A stretch of DNA of 13,661 nucleotides from JBCBSS01 sp039819065 (GCA_039819065.1 JBCBSS010000181.1:1-13661); one strand, 5' to 3'. Shown: positions 6,005 through 13,573, numbered from the stretch's first letter. The notes: generated from the letters alone by a model not told the origin. A program made the numbers and translations.

Positions 6005-8626
6005 CTAATCATCACAGTAAATCCGTGAGTAATCCTGCGCTTCGAAGGCATCTTTGCGCAAAATGTTACCATCCGAATCATAGTAGATTACCACATGAAA
6101 TTCGGCTTCCTCAATATACTTTTCAGCAAAGTATATAGGGCTTTCAATGCTACCCAGGTTGTGTATCACTGTATAAGTAGGAGGAACGACCTCACCACGT
6201 GTGTTGCTGATCAGCCCATATTTATTTTCACGAAAATAGGTGGCCGTTATTTCGCTTTCACTCTGGTAAAGTTCAATATCCTTGATCTCGTCTATTAGAT
6301 TCTTATTCTGCTTGAAATCATAAAGAATCCATTGGAAGTCTTTCTTTATCAAAGCCGCCGTGTCATTCCAATAGCGTATCTCCTCAAACTCAAATCCAGT
6401 AAGAGATACGTTGTTTTTGTCAATGAGGCCTTGTTTTCCACCTTTTGAAGCGATGAATGTATGACGGTTGTATGGAGTCAGTATCTTCTCATACTCACAA
6501 GGGATGTTCACCGTGTCTTTGACTGAGAATAACCCAAATTTCTTTCTATATAAAATAGAAATTATACCCGCTTTATAATTGCCTACTGCCTCTATATTCT
6601 TCGAAAGTAATTTCTGGCCATCAGCATCCATTAAGGTCTTTTTGCCTTTCCTTTCAATGATAATGTACTCCTCACCAACTGCTGAAATGGCATCGGCTTT
6701 GCCCTCGAAAATTTGAATACCGAGATAATTGTAAAGCTGCTTCTGATCGCCATCTTCAAAACACAAATACTGACCTCCTTTGGATGGTGTACCGGTAGAA
6801 ATATTAGATTCAATAATTCTAAAAGCCTGATCTTTTCCAGCTGGGATAGTATCTGTAGAGGCAGGAAAATAGAACCAACTAGAGTCGTTTTTAGTGGCCC
6901 TCAGCAGATGGTTACCCAGTAGACTGATCGAGTCATATTCAAACGGAATGAACAATGCTGCATCCAAATGAAAAGCCCCCCAAAGCGAGTCTTTTTTAAG
7001 TGTTACCCAATTGTCGTTGTACAAGGCAGATTTAAACGAAATGCCATTGAGGTCTTCATGTTTGTCATTCAGTACCAAATAATCATCGTCACGTTCTACT
7101 AAATAACCTTTGCTCAAAGGTCTGATGGTTTGTTTATCTGGTGGAATGGCATAATGGTAATTCTTGCCAAGCAAAGCTTCCTTCTCGCCGTTGATGGTAA
7201 TGATGAGCCCGTCGTTTTGCACCTCAAGTTCCTCATATTTAAAAGCCAGGTTATAGCTGGCACCATTAAGTTGTTCCGCGACTTGTTCCGCCGTTATCAG
7301 CGCTATCTTATCCGATTTCCTGAAAACCAAATAACCGTCAACCTCATCAATATCTTGGAATTGATGGGCGCTAATTTGCCGCCCATGGAAACTTACGAGA
7401 CCCCATTTCCCATTCAGTCTATGCGCTAGAAATTGGCCATCCACCACCTTGATGTCGTCATATTTAGGTGGTAGCACTTTATATGATGACTTATGAACCA
7501 GACCATAATAATCGCCTTTTTTAACCTTCAGAAAACCATAGCCAATATCCTCAGCATCATCATATTTCCCTGCCCATATGGTGGCTCCATTTCTGCCTAC
7601 AATCTTTGGGCTATCCCCTTGAATAAGCAGATAATCAGCTGAAGTAAACCCACAGAGATAATCAGTTGATATTGATTTATATTGCGCTGGAATGATTGGC
7701 TTGGCCTGGTAATCCATGAAACCATATTCACCGGCTTCAACGAAGGGTACCAACGGCTGATCTTCAAGGCGCACAACTTGAATGAGCGAATCACTTAATA
7801 ATGAAGGATAGAAGTCTGCGGCCTTGTTAGTGGCTTTATAGGTATGATACAGATAATTGACAGCTTTTTCCTTGAGGTGACTATTAGGATAGGCTTTGAT
7901 AAAACTCAGATAGCTATCGATTTGATTATTCCCTACCGCAATTTCGAATATGTTTTTTTCGGCAATGTCACGATATGGTGTATCCGGATGTTTTTTCAAA
8001 AAGCGAACGTAACTCTCTAGCCTTTTATCCTTGGTACTCTCCTCAAAATAAAGCCTTTCATAGCGTTCACGGGCCTCTTGATATTCGGAGGCCTCCGGAT
8101 AAGTCTCCATGAAGGATTTATAACCATCAAAAGTATTCCTGCGTTTGGCTTGCTCGAAGGCGATCGCATTGCGCTTTTTTATAGCCGCAGGTATTTGAAT
8201 AGCGCCGGAAAAGGTGTTAATGAAATAATTATAACTTGCAATAGAATGTTGTGCAGAAGCACGTTCGAAGGCCAAACTATCCACTTTCTGGCGCTGCTCT
8301 AGAATAGATAAGCTATCTACGCCAATCTTTGAGAGCTTACTTCTATCCTCGGGGCTTAGCAAGGAATAATCTACTGAAGATGCCACTATCGCATTGTAAG
8401 CCCTGTCCAGATCGGCATCTTTGAACCCTTTTTCAAGCAACAGTAAGGAATAAATATACCGGGCACCGGGGTTAATGGTGTCTTTGGCCAGTGACTTATC
8501 GAGCAGGTCTATTACCTTATCATACTTTTGCTTAGTCAGCAAATTGAAGGCTTTTTTGGATTGATAGCCTTGCGCTAGCACTAGATTAGGCGCTAGAACC
8601 AGTAAAATGAAAATAAACCTTCTCAA
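6005..8626 (-). CDS. exported TPR-like and WG-repeat protein
   Basis: This 873-residue protein has a Sec signal peptide (MRRFIFILLVLAPNLVLA, cleavage near residue 18/19; no lipobox). Residues about 20-125 are helical. Residues 130-267 hold four helical repeats of about 34 residues, each with a core like SYxxFIxxxP followed by a charged helix (starts near 130, 164, 200 and 234). They resemble TPR/Sel1-type solenoids. From about 299 to 821 there are at least seven WG-type repeats (KxGLxxxxG, then a strand ending PxxYDxI) near 299, 372, 407, 548, 696, 731 and 802, with degenerate copies between. Such proteins are common in Bacteroidota and are thought to be periplasmic or surface binding scaffolds; the ligand is unknown. 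It is transcribed alone, convergent with the transporter and 120 bases downstream of the methyltransferase. Confidence 0.85.
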   Translation of the reverse strand: MRRFIFILLVLAPNLVLAQGYQSKKAFNLLTKQKYDKVIDLLDKSLAKDTINPGARYIYSLLLLEKGFKDADLDRAYNAIVASSVDYSLLSPEDRSKLSKIGVDSLSILEQRQKVDSLAFERASAQHSIASYNYFINTFSGAIQIPAAIKKRNAIAFEQAKRRNTFDGYKSFMETYPEASEYQEARERYERLYFEESTKDKRLESYVRFLKKHPDTPYRDIAEKNIFEIAVGNNQIDSYLSFIKAYPNSHLKEKAVNYLYHTYKATNKAADFYPSLLSDSLIQVVRLEDQPLVPFVEAGEYGFMDYQAKPIIPAQYKSISTDYLCGFTSADYLLIQGDSPKIVGRNGATIWAGKYDDAEDIGYGFLKVKKGDYYGLVHKSSYKVLPPKYDDIKVVDGQFLAHRLNGKWGLVSFHGRQISAHQFQDIDEVDGYLVFRKSDKIALITAEQVAEQLNGASYNLAFKYEELEVQNDGLIITINGEKEALLGKNYHYAIPPDKQTIRPLSKGYLVERDDDYLVLNDKHEDLNGISFKSALYNDNWVTLKKDSLWGAFHLDAALFIPFEYDSISLLGNHLLRATKNDSSWFYFPASTDTIPAGKDQAFRIIESNISTGTPSKGGQYLCFEDGDQKQLYNYLGIQIFEGKADAISAVGEEYIIIERKGKKTLMDADGQKLLSKNIEAVGNYKAGIISILYRKKFGLFSVKDTVNIPCEYEKILTPYNRHTFIASKGGKQGLIDKNNVSLTGFEFEEIRYWNDTAALIKKDFQWILYDFKQNKNLIDEIKDIELYQSESEITATYFRENKYGLISNTRGEVVPPTYTVIHNLGSIESPIYFAEKYIEEAEFHVVIYYDSDGNILRKDAFEAQDYSRIYCDD

Positions 8627-8645
8627 ACGGACACCTGTTATCCGC

Positions 8646-8653
8646 CAAAATTA
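8646..8653 (-). promoter_or_regulatory. candidate -7 element of the WG-repeat gene
   Basis: Read on the minus strand these bases are TAATTTTG, a full match to the Bacteroidota -7 consensus TAnnTTTG, 19 bases before the ATG at 8626. No TTTG is seen at the expected -33 position, so support is only partial. Confidence 0.35.
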
Positions 8654-8694
8654 AATATTAAATGGGATTTATAAGGTTGTCTTGTCAATCATTC

Positions 8695-8719
8695 CGACGG
8701 TCGATAAAATAAACCGCCG
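8695..8719 (-). terminator. weak candidate terminator of the methyltransferase gene
   Basis: On the minus strand CGGCGGT pairs with ACCGTCG (seven pairs, one G-U) across an 11-base AT-rich loop, starting 27 bases after the methyltransferase stop. The pairing is complete only on the minus strand, which fits that gene. A proper T-tract is missing, so it may simply be a processing hairpin between the two genes. Confidence 0.3.
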
Positions 8720-8746
8720 AGCATTGATGATTTATCCGGTAAGATG

Positions 8747-9352
8747 TTATTTGTGTAGATAGATAGTAAAGTCTTCGGGGAGGTATCCATCGACACAGTC
8801 AACGTTCTTCGATAGCTTTTGACACCATGCTAAAACTTTTGAGCGATCGTGAGCACGTAGTAAAGGGTGTTCTCCGAAATGACGATCGTCAAGCATATTG
8901 AAAGCCACTCCTTTCTTGGCGGCACCGAACATTTTGATGATCATATTATGATAGAATTCCTCATTCTTGCTGTGATAGCCTAAGGCACCAGAGGCCAAAA
9001 CATAATCCACTTCCGGCCAATTCACTTTGGAAAAGTCACCCAAGTAAAAATGAGCATTAGAATCTCTTTTGTACCGCTCGGCGGCACTCTTCACAAATTC
9101 AGGTTGCTGGTCGATACCGATGTAAGTAACCTGCTCAAAATGTTGGTCTAAGTAGTATTTAAGATCCGCATAGCCACAACCTGGGTCTAGCACACTGCTG
9201 TGGTTTAGGTCGGCGATTCCGGCCAAAACTTCATAACGCTTTTGCTGGCTTTCCTTATTCTTCCAGCCAAGCGCTTTTACCGTGTCTTCACCGAATTCCG
9301 AAATCCGATGCCGATGATAATGCATAATGGTCGCTGCTTCAATGAGTTCCAA
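8747..9352 (-). CDS. class I SAM-dependent methyltransferase, substrate unknown
   Basis: This 201-residue cytosolic protein has a Rossmann-type methyltransferase core: motif I VLDPGCGYADL (residues 54-64, binding S-adenosylmethionine), an acidic loop after strand 2 in YIGIDQQPEF (77-86, Asp81 expected to bind the ribose), FYLGDF near 101-106, and strand 4 DYVLASGALGYH from about 115. The N-terminal 45 residues are helical, with a His-rich start (MHYHRHR). The family covers small molecules, quinones, RNA and proteins, and nothing here decides the substrate. The spacing to both neighbours is large and it is probably transcribed alone. A perfect inverted repeat lies 48-71 bases before its ATG and is a candidate control site. 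The first ATG at 9352 is kept because the motif spacing is normal from it. Confidence 0.85.
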   Translation of the reverse strand: MELIEAATIMHYHRHRISEFGEDTVKALGWKNKESQQKRYEVLAGIADLNHSSVLDPGCGYADLKYYLDQHFEQVTYIGIDQQPEFVKSAAERYKRDSNAHFYLGDFSKVNWPEVDYVLASGALGYHSKNEEFYHNMIIKMFGAAKKGVAFNMLDDRHFGEHPLLRAHDRSKVLAWCQKLSKNVDCVDGYLPEDFTIYLHK

Positions 9353-9396
9353 GGTAAAAAATGATTAGCTGGTGCAGCGAATTTAAGATTTTTCAC

Positions 9397-9423
9397 CACT
9401 TAACCTAATAAGTGTTAGGTTAA
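9397..9423. promoter_or_regulatory. perfect inverted repeat with alternative fold, upstream of the methyltransferase gene
   Basis: TTAACCTAA (9400-9408) is exactly complementary to TTAGGTTAA (9415-9423) with a six-base spacer. An overlapping second hairpin, CACTTA (9397-9402) with TAAGTG (9409-9414), excludes the first. The sites lie 45-71 bases before the methyltransferase ATG on the minus strand. The symmetry suits a dimeric repressor operator; the two exclusive folds would also suit RNA-level control. Function is inference. Confidence 0.4.
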
Positions 9424-9603
9424 ATCTAAGTTAATCTATAAGCAACAATCTGTTTATGACAACGGATAAAACTACTTCAATACCGTTTATTTAAGCGCTA
9501 GTTTGGCTATCATGGAGAAAGTTTGAGATGGTTGAAAATCACTAGAACCCAATTTGTAAATAAGGTAAGAACGGCTACAAAACTTAAAGGCTTCTAAAAG
9601 GCT

Positions 9604-9711
9604 CACCTCGGTTGAGGTGTATTGACTTGCTATGGCCTTTAGGCCATAGACCAAGTAAGGTACATAAAGCCGGGCTTTAGCCCTTCATACTGATGCTAAA
9701 CCAACCTTAGC
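9604..9711. repeat. row of four hairpins, REP-like
   Basis: Four inverted repeats follow one another: CACCTC/GAGGTG (9604-9609, 9614-9619, loop GGTT); CTATGGCCT/AGGCCATAG (9630-9638, 9641-9649), extended by ACTTG/CAAGT (9625-9629, 9652-9656) past a two-base bulge; GGGC/GCCC with a TTTA loop (9672-9683); and GCTAA/TTAGC (9695-9699, 9707-9711). The two GC-rich stems share the core GGC-like arm with a TTTA loop. The density resembles repetitive extragenic palindromes, but other copies and a RAYT transposase are not in the window. It lies past the 3' end of the thioesterase gene and may also end its transcript. Confidence 0.5.
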
Positions 9712-9868
9712 ACTTTACTATGACTTTTGATGCTGAGCGGTTTAAAGCCGTAATAAAGACCCTACCAAATGCACACCTTAACAGGCTGGCAATGATCGGT
9801 TTAACCCAAATCAATGTTTAACTAAACGAGTTTGAAACCAGTCCATACAGCATTGACCAATTCAGTTG

Positions 9869-10288
9869 TTACGTTTCGCTCAGTACCTTGACAATCTCTT
9901 CATTAACCCTTTTCGGTCTTCTGGTTTGGGCATCTAATAGACACCAAACGGTTTTAGCCTTAGCTAGAACCTTGTCATCCGTAGGCCGATATATTTCAAC
10001 AAACCGGTCAAACTTAGCACCTGAAACATCACCTACCCATGTTCTGGCTATAATATCATCGTCCAGGAAGGTTTGGCCCAGGTAATCGATCTCATGCCTA
10101 AGCGCTACCCAAAGGCAACTGGCTTTCATCTCTTCTGTGGCAAAGCTGCTCCAATGTGCAGCACCTGCATCTTGAACCCATTGTACATAAACTACATTGT
10201 TGACATGACCCAACTCATCAATGTGCTCTTCCTTTATCTTGATGGGGAGTTGAAAGATTTGTCTATTTTCCGGTGTATCTAGTGACAT
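9869..10288 (-). CDS. hotdog-fold acyl-CoA thioesterase (4HBT family)
   Basis: This 139-residue cytosolic enzyme is predicted to hydrolyse a thioester of coenzyme A. The start of the hotdog helix carries the family signature: Asp24 as the expected catalytic acid in DELGHVNNVVYVQW (residues 24-37), with the typical His-Val-Asn-Asn after it. The rest shows the usual long strands (ASCLWVALRHEIDYL, IIARTWVGDV, VLAKAKTVWCLLD) and the common C-terminal ending with RRPKRVNEEI. Length is normal for YbgC/FadM-like members. The acyl substrate is not evident. It follows the lipoprotein gene at 10340 on the same strand with a 51-base gap, so read-through transcription is possible, although the functions seem unrelated. 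Confidence 0.88.
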   Translation of the reverse strand: MSLDTPENRQIFQLPIKIKEEHIDELGHVNNVVYVQWVQDAGAAHWSSFATEEMKASCLWVALRHEIDYLGQTFLDDDIIARTWVGDVSGAKFDRFVEIYRPTDDKVLAKAKTVWCLLDAQTRRPKRVNEEIVKVLSET

Positions 10289-10339
10289 GGGTTGGGCTCA
10301 TTAACCAATCAAGATCGAGAAGCAGGGTAAGTGATTTTT

Positions 10340-11029
10340 CTAATAGTACTCATATTCCCTGGTCACGATCGTTGAAGGTTCTTTATCGTCAAATTTAAAA
10401 TTTAGCTTTTTTGTCCAATTCCCTTTTTTATCTATTTCCGGGTATTCGAATCTCTCCGAATTGACGGTGTCACCTTCTGCATCGATTTGCTTCATAAGCT
10501 CAATGTATCCATTTTCATTGTATTCAAATAGTATCGTGATTTCGAAATCTCCATCTTTGAAGTCTCTATAAAATTGTTTAACTATTCTGTGATTCTCATA
10601 GATAGATTCCCCTTCGCTGACCTTTTCCCCTTCTTCATCAAAAGACTCAAACCTATACCCATCATCACTCGCATGTTCAAACTTACCCTTGAGCTCTAAT
10701 TTGCCATCACCATCGTAATGAGCTTCTTCAACAATTTTTCCATTTTCATATTTTGGAACGAATTTTCTTGTCAGTCGATTTTTGTTATCAAAAACCTCAG
10801 TGCTCATATACCTCCCTTCAGTGTCAAAATTTGCTTTGCTATTTCCGTACTCTTCAGGTTCTCCTGGCATCCATTCACCGAATTTTTGCTCTGCTTTATA
10901 GCTTCTTTCCTTATATGACATTACCTCACCCTTCAATCCGAAACGATCCCAATCGTTGGTGGTACTCGTACAGGAAGCTATTACAACAATACAGGTAATG
11001 GACAGGAATATTGATTTGAGCATTCTCAT
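10340..11029 (-). CDS. lipoprotein with YD-like repeats, paralog of the gene at 11624-12316
   Basis: This 229-residue protein has a lipoprotein signal peptide ending VVIASC, with lipidated Cys20. The mature part opens with NDWDRFGLKGEVMSY and then has short beta-type repeats with Y/F-D-x-x-G turns (for example FDTEGRY, YDGDGKL, FDEEGEK, EYNENGY, DKKGNWTKK) and ends in REYEYY. Such YD/RHS-like exported proteins are common in Bacteroidota and probably form a beta-sheet spiral at the membrane surface; no activity is known. It aligns along its whole length with the protein encoded at 11624-12316, so the two are a tandem duplication separated by a small lipoprotein gene. Two starts (11029 and 11023) are possible and both keep the signal peptide. 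The 110 bases before it hold no clear promoter. Confidence 0.8.
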   Translation of the reverse strand: MRMLKSIFLSITCIVVIASCTSTTNDWDRFGLKGEVMSYKERSYKAEQKFGEWMPGEPEEYGNSKANFDTEGRYMSTEVFDNKNRLTRKFVPKYENGKIVEEAHYDGDGKLELKGKFEHASDDGYRFESFDEEGEKVSEGESIYENHRIVKQFYRDFKDGDFEITILFEYNENGYIELMKQIDAEGDTVNSERFEYPEIDKKGNWTKKLNFKFDDKEPSTIVTREYEYY

Positions 11030-11139
11030 TTTGACTAAGTGATTTAGTTTGTGAAGATATAATTGTGAGTGGAAAGAACAAGAAAATCAAAATCCAAATT
11101 GAGAATGTCGACTTGGTACGATCAAGACCATATGTAAAA

Positions 11140-11637
11140 TCAATCGATTTTGATCATTCCGATCGTGTCATCCACCAAAGTGAAAGCATTGAACATTGGA
11201 CATGTGCCTTCGGGCTGTCCTGTTACAGAACAAGGAAACCCCACTTTTACACCATTGTATTCATTCAGAAAGAGAAGGTAAGTACGGTTTTCTTCTATAA
11301 CATTTGAATCATAGAATTCTTCTAGCCATCCAGGTTTTGCCAAGTATTCAAAGGGTATTTTGTGAGTAACCCCGAAGTATTGGCTAACCTCTCCTTTAAG
11401 AGTATTTGTTACCTCGAAAACATGAGTCGCTTCCATATAACTCCAAACAAAGTATATGTCCTCGTGTATCAATCTAGCCTCGCATATTATCGGTGCAGAT
11501 AAACGCAGGGTTTCTACCTCATCAGTAACCTCGATTGAAGTATAAGTCGGATCGACATTAACGTCCACCGGGGTACAACTCGCGATAACCAAGGCAACAA
11601 TGAATAACGGTAATCTTTTAACATTAATAGTACTCAT
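11140..11637 (-). CDS. small lipoprotein overlapping the upstream paralog gene
   Basis: This 165-residue protein has a lipoprotein signal (VKRLPLFIVALVIASC, lipidated Cys21). The mature part looks all-beta: strands around ATHVFEVTNTLKGEVSQYFGV, a longer loop, then ENRTYLLFLNEYNGVKVGF, and a C-terminal FTLVDDTIGMI. The order LKG, then YLLFL, then a late F-x-L-V-D-D strand resembles small exported beta-barrel (OB or TIMP-like) proteins of bacteria, but that is a pattern impression only. Three mature cysteines besides Cys21 (in IICEAR, FPCSV and GTCPM) could form one disulphide. Its ATG lies inside the last codons of the paralog gene at 11624 (14-base overlap in another frame), so translation is probably coupled. 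It is the only ATG that gives a complete signal peptide. Confidence 0.8.
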   Translation of the reverse strand: MSTINVKRLPLFIVALVIASCTPVDVNVDPTYTSIEVTDEVETLRLSAPIICEARLIHEDIYFVWSYMEATHVFEVTNTLKGEVSQYFGVTHKIPFEYLAKPGWLEEFYDSNVIEENRTYLLFLNEYNGVKVGFPCSVTGQPEGTCPMFNAFTLVDDTIGMIKID

Positions 11638-12316
11638 ATTTCCTTACTTGAATACTACGAGGTTCTTTTCCCTTGAGCCTGTAAACCAATCTTTTGGTCC
11701 AATTGCCCCTACTGTCTTTAGCAATGTATTCATAAGTTTCAGAAAACACCAAATTGCCTTCTAGGTTAGTGTGTCTCATAGAGGTCATATGAGCATCTTC
11801 ATTGTATTCGAAATGCACGTTAATGTCATAACCCCTCTGGTGATCATCTACATACTGTTTGGTTATTCTCTGGCCACCGTAAGCCGAGTTGATGGTTAGG
11901 AGCCTGTCACCCTTTGAATCGAAAGATTCAAATGTATATTCCGTTTCATTGATCCGGTGAATGTTAGATGTCATTAACAACTCACCATCAGGACTAAAAT
12001 GATCTTCTTTTACTACTTTCCCTTCTTCATAAGTGGGTGTTATTCTTCTTGCCAATTTGTTCTGGCTGTCCATAGCGTCAGTGCCCAAATACCGACCAGC
12101 TGCGTCAAAAGATACATTGTCATTTCCAATATCTTCAGCATCTCCTATAACCAATTCATCAGATGTCTTCACCGCTTTGTAAGTACGTTGCGAATATGAT
12201 TTCACCTTTCCTTTGAGCCCGAACCGCAGCCAGTCATTGGATGCATAAGTATGAGCAATTGAAACTGCCGTGATCGATGCCAGAATGATTAGGATGAATG
12301 ATTTGGAATGGGTCAT
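11624..12316 (-). CDS. secreted YD-like protein, non-lipidated paralog of the gene at 10340-11029
   Basis: This 230-residue protein has a Sec signal peptide (MTHSKSFILIILASITAVSIAHTYA), with a likely signal peptidase I site after TYA and no lipobox cysteine. The mature part starts NDWLRFGLKGKVKSY and matches the lipoprotein at 10340-11029 throughout: shared blocks include FD-x-x-GRY, TFESFD-x-x-G, HFEYNE, RGNWTKR and a final KYEYY. The paralog has a lipid anchor at the equivalent place, so after duplication one copy is membrane-bound and the other appears free in the periplasm or outside. Function is unknown. It is the first gene of a three-gene minus-strand set and is followed directly, with overlap, by the small lipoprotein gene. 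A strong terminator upstream (12481-12528) separates it from the propeller gene. Confidence 0.8.
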   Translation of the reverse strand: MTHSKSFILIILASITAVSIAHTYASNDWLRFGLKGKVKSYSQRTYKAVKTSDELVIGDAEDIGNDNVSFDAAGRYLGTDAMDSQNKLARRITPTYEEGKVVKEDHFSPDGELLMTSNIHRINETEYTFESFDSKGDRLLTINSAYGGQRITKQYVDDHQRGYDINVHFEYNEDAHMTSMRHTNLEGNLVFSETYEYIAKDSRGNWTKRLVYRLKGKEPRSIQVRKYEYY

Positions 12317-12480
12317 GTTATTTGGAAGGATAGCTAGAATATGAACGTCCAGTAAAAGTAAAGGCTCAATCCAAAGAACACAAGAGGCTGTATACTACGA
12401 AGGGAATTGAAGTCCAGTAAGCGATGGTAGTGGTGCTTAGGAAATGGCTTGACTAATCCAACAGATCGGTAGACAAAAGA

Positions 12481-12528
12481 ATGGGACTGTCCCAAAAACC
12501 TCTAAAGGTTAGTTTGAAACAGTCCCAT
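12481..12528 (-). terminator. strong hairpin terminator after the propeller gene
   Basis: ATGGGACTGT (12481-12490) is exactly complementary to ACAGTCCCAT (12519-12528). Inside, CAAA/TTTG and AACC/GGTT continue the stem past a two-by-two mismatch and a two-base bulge, leaving a six-base loop: about 18 pairs in 48 bases. On the minus strand it starts 19 bases after the propeller stop codon and is followed by TCTTTTGTCT, a usable U-rich tail. Confidence 0.65.
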
Positions 12529-12547
12529 GGATCTATAGTATTTTGGG

Positions 12548-13573
12548 TTATCTACCCAATGTTTCATTCAAAGAGACATTGACCAATTGAAAAGGAATAT
12601 CTGCTGGCGTTCCCACAGCGCCATTCTCATCATCAATGACATGGTCTAATTGGCTGTTGACTGTCCATAATCTACCATTTAGTATTGCTGATGCTGTTGG
12701 ACGATTGTAAACTAATTCGAAGGTAGTTCTGGAAACAAGCGATGCTGAAGAAAAGTCAGCGTTGAATTCAGCGGTAACAATCGATGAAGGTGGTGTAACG
12801 TTTACCATCATCAATAACCCAGTAGGCTCGAAAAACATACCATCAGAACCGCCAAACTGCGCTATAGTAGTTGCATCCCCTGTAAGTGTGACTTCGCTTA
12901 CGGATCTTGAGCTGATATCAATTCTCACCAACCGACCATCTCCTTGATCAATTCTATCCATGATAGAAGCGATTAAGTAATCACCATCGGCTGTGATGGC
13001 CAAGCCATTCTGGCCAAAAGGTCTGTTAGGATCTGGGTTGGATAATAGGTCGTCTTGGGCGAAAACGTAAACCGAATCTAAATCTGCATCGGCCGTCCAA
13101 ATAGTAGGAGTAGTTGTATCTGAAATATATACCCTACCGGATTCGTCAATAGCCACTTCGTTAAAGAAATGCCCGCCCGTTGGAGGTGTTAACGTAGCCA
13201 ATAAATTGCCCGAGTTAAGGTCGAAAACCTTCATATTACTGTTGAAAGTAGCAAAATCAAAATTGGCCACCCATAGTCGATTTCGTGCTTCGTCAATAGC
13301 CATTCCCACAGCGCTTGATAATCCATCTTCTGCTGGGTTCTTGAAGAATTCTATGGTTTCGCCGTTAGTGATTCTGAGTATAGAACCGTTCCCCGTTCCC
13401 GTGATTGTCGCATTGCCGAAGCCGGTGACATAGAGGTCACCACTGGCGCTCTCTAGAATTCCTTCAGGGAACAAATCGTTAGTTGGCAAATCTAAAAAAG
13501 TAGGGCCTTGTACGAATGCTTCATCGTCGTTAGAACAACTGGCCGCAAAGAGGACTAACAATGCCATGATCAT
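12548..13573 (-). CDS. lipoprotein six-bladed beta-propeller (SMP-30/NHL-like), start uncertain
   Basis: At least 341 residues. The signal region MIMALLVLFAASC gives a lipobox (AASC, Cys13), so the protein is probably membrane-anchored outside the cytoplasm. From about residue 30 there are repeated four-strand blades with the pattern hydrophobic-x-G-x-LYV or RLWV: GDLYVTGFG, NRLWVANFD, GRVYISDTT, GDYLIASIM, GLLMMVNV and GRLWTVNSQ. QNGLAITADG resembles the metal-site strand of SMP-30/gluconolactonase propellers, but catalytic residues cannot be assigned. The frame stays open upstream from 13574 to the window edge with no other ATG, GTG or TTG, and MIMALLVL lacks the usual basic start, whereas the upstream codons encode RNRQKKTNAISKTWG. 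The true start may therefore lie outside the window. Confidence 0.8.
   Translation of the reverse strand: MIMALLVLFAASCSNDDEAFVQGPTFLDLPTNDLFPEGILESASGDLYVTGFGNATITGTGNGSILRITNGETIEFFKNPAEDGLSSAVGMAIDEARNRLWVANFDFATFNSNMKVFDLNSGNLLATLTPPTGGHFFNEVAIDESGRVYISDTTTPTIWTADADLDSVYVFAQDDLLSNPDPNRPFGQNGLAITADGDYLIASIMDRIDQGDGRLVRIDISSRSVSEVTLTGDATTIAQFGGSDGMFFEPTGLLMMVNVTPPSSIVTAEFNADFSSASLVSRTTFELVYNRPTASAILNGRLWTVNSQLDHVIDDENGAVGTPADIPFQLVNVSLNETLGR

Larger units (their letters stand above)
9353..9868. other. 516-base gap without a convincing gene
   Basis: From the methyltransferase side the gap holds a perfect 9-base dyad (9400-9423), about 180 bases with no clear signal, a row of four hairpins (9604-9711), a 33-codon open frame with an ATG (9720-9821; see findings) and a near-palindrome GTTTAACTAAAC (9816-9827). 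It is the gap with the most secondary structure in the window. No tRNA cloverleaf, no Bacteroidota -7 consensus and no transposase remnant can be recognised. Confidence 0.5.

Noticed and set aside
9398..9420. ACTTAAC and GTTAGGT match the integron attC core patterns RYYYAAC and GTTRRRY
   Set aside because: The two are only nine bases apart, far shorter than any attC site, and lack the inner L sites; no integrase or cassette array is present.
11136..11151. Hairpin AAAATC/GATTTT at the end of the 165-residue lipoprotein gene as a terminator
   Set aside because: Only six AT-rich pairs with a four-base loop, overlapping the stop codon and without a T-tract; too weak to call.
12481..12528. Perfect 10-base inverted repeat as the ends of an insertion sequence or MITE
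   Set aside because: The whole element is 48 bases, folds as one hairpin, lies just after a stop codon with a T-rich tail, and has no target duplication or transposase. Terminator is simpler.
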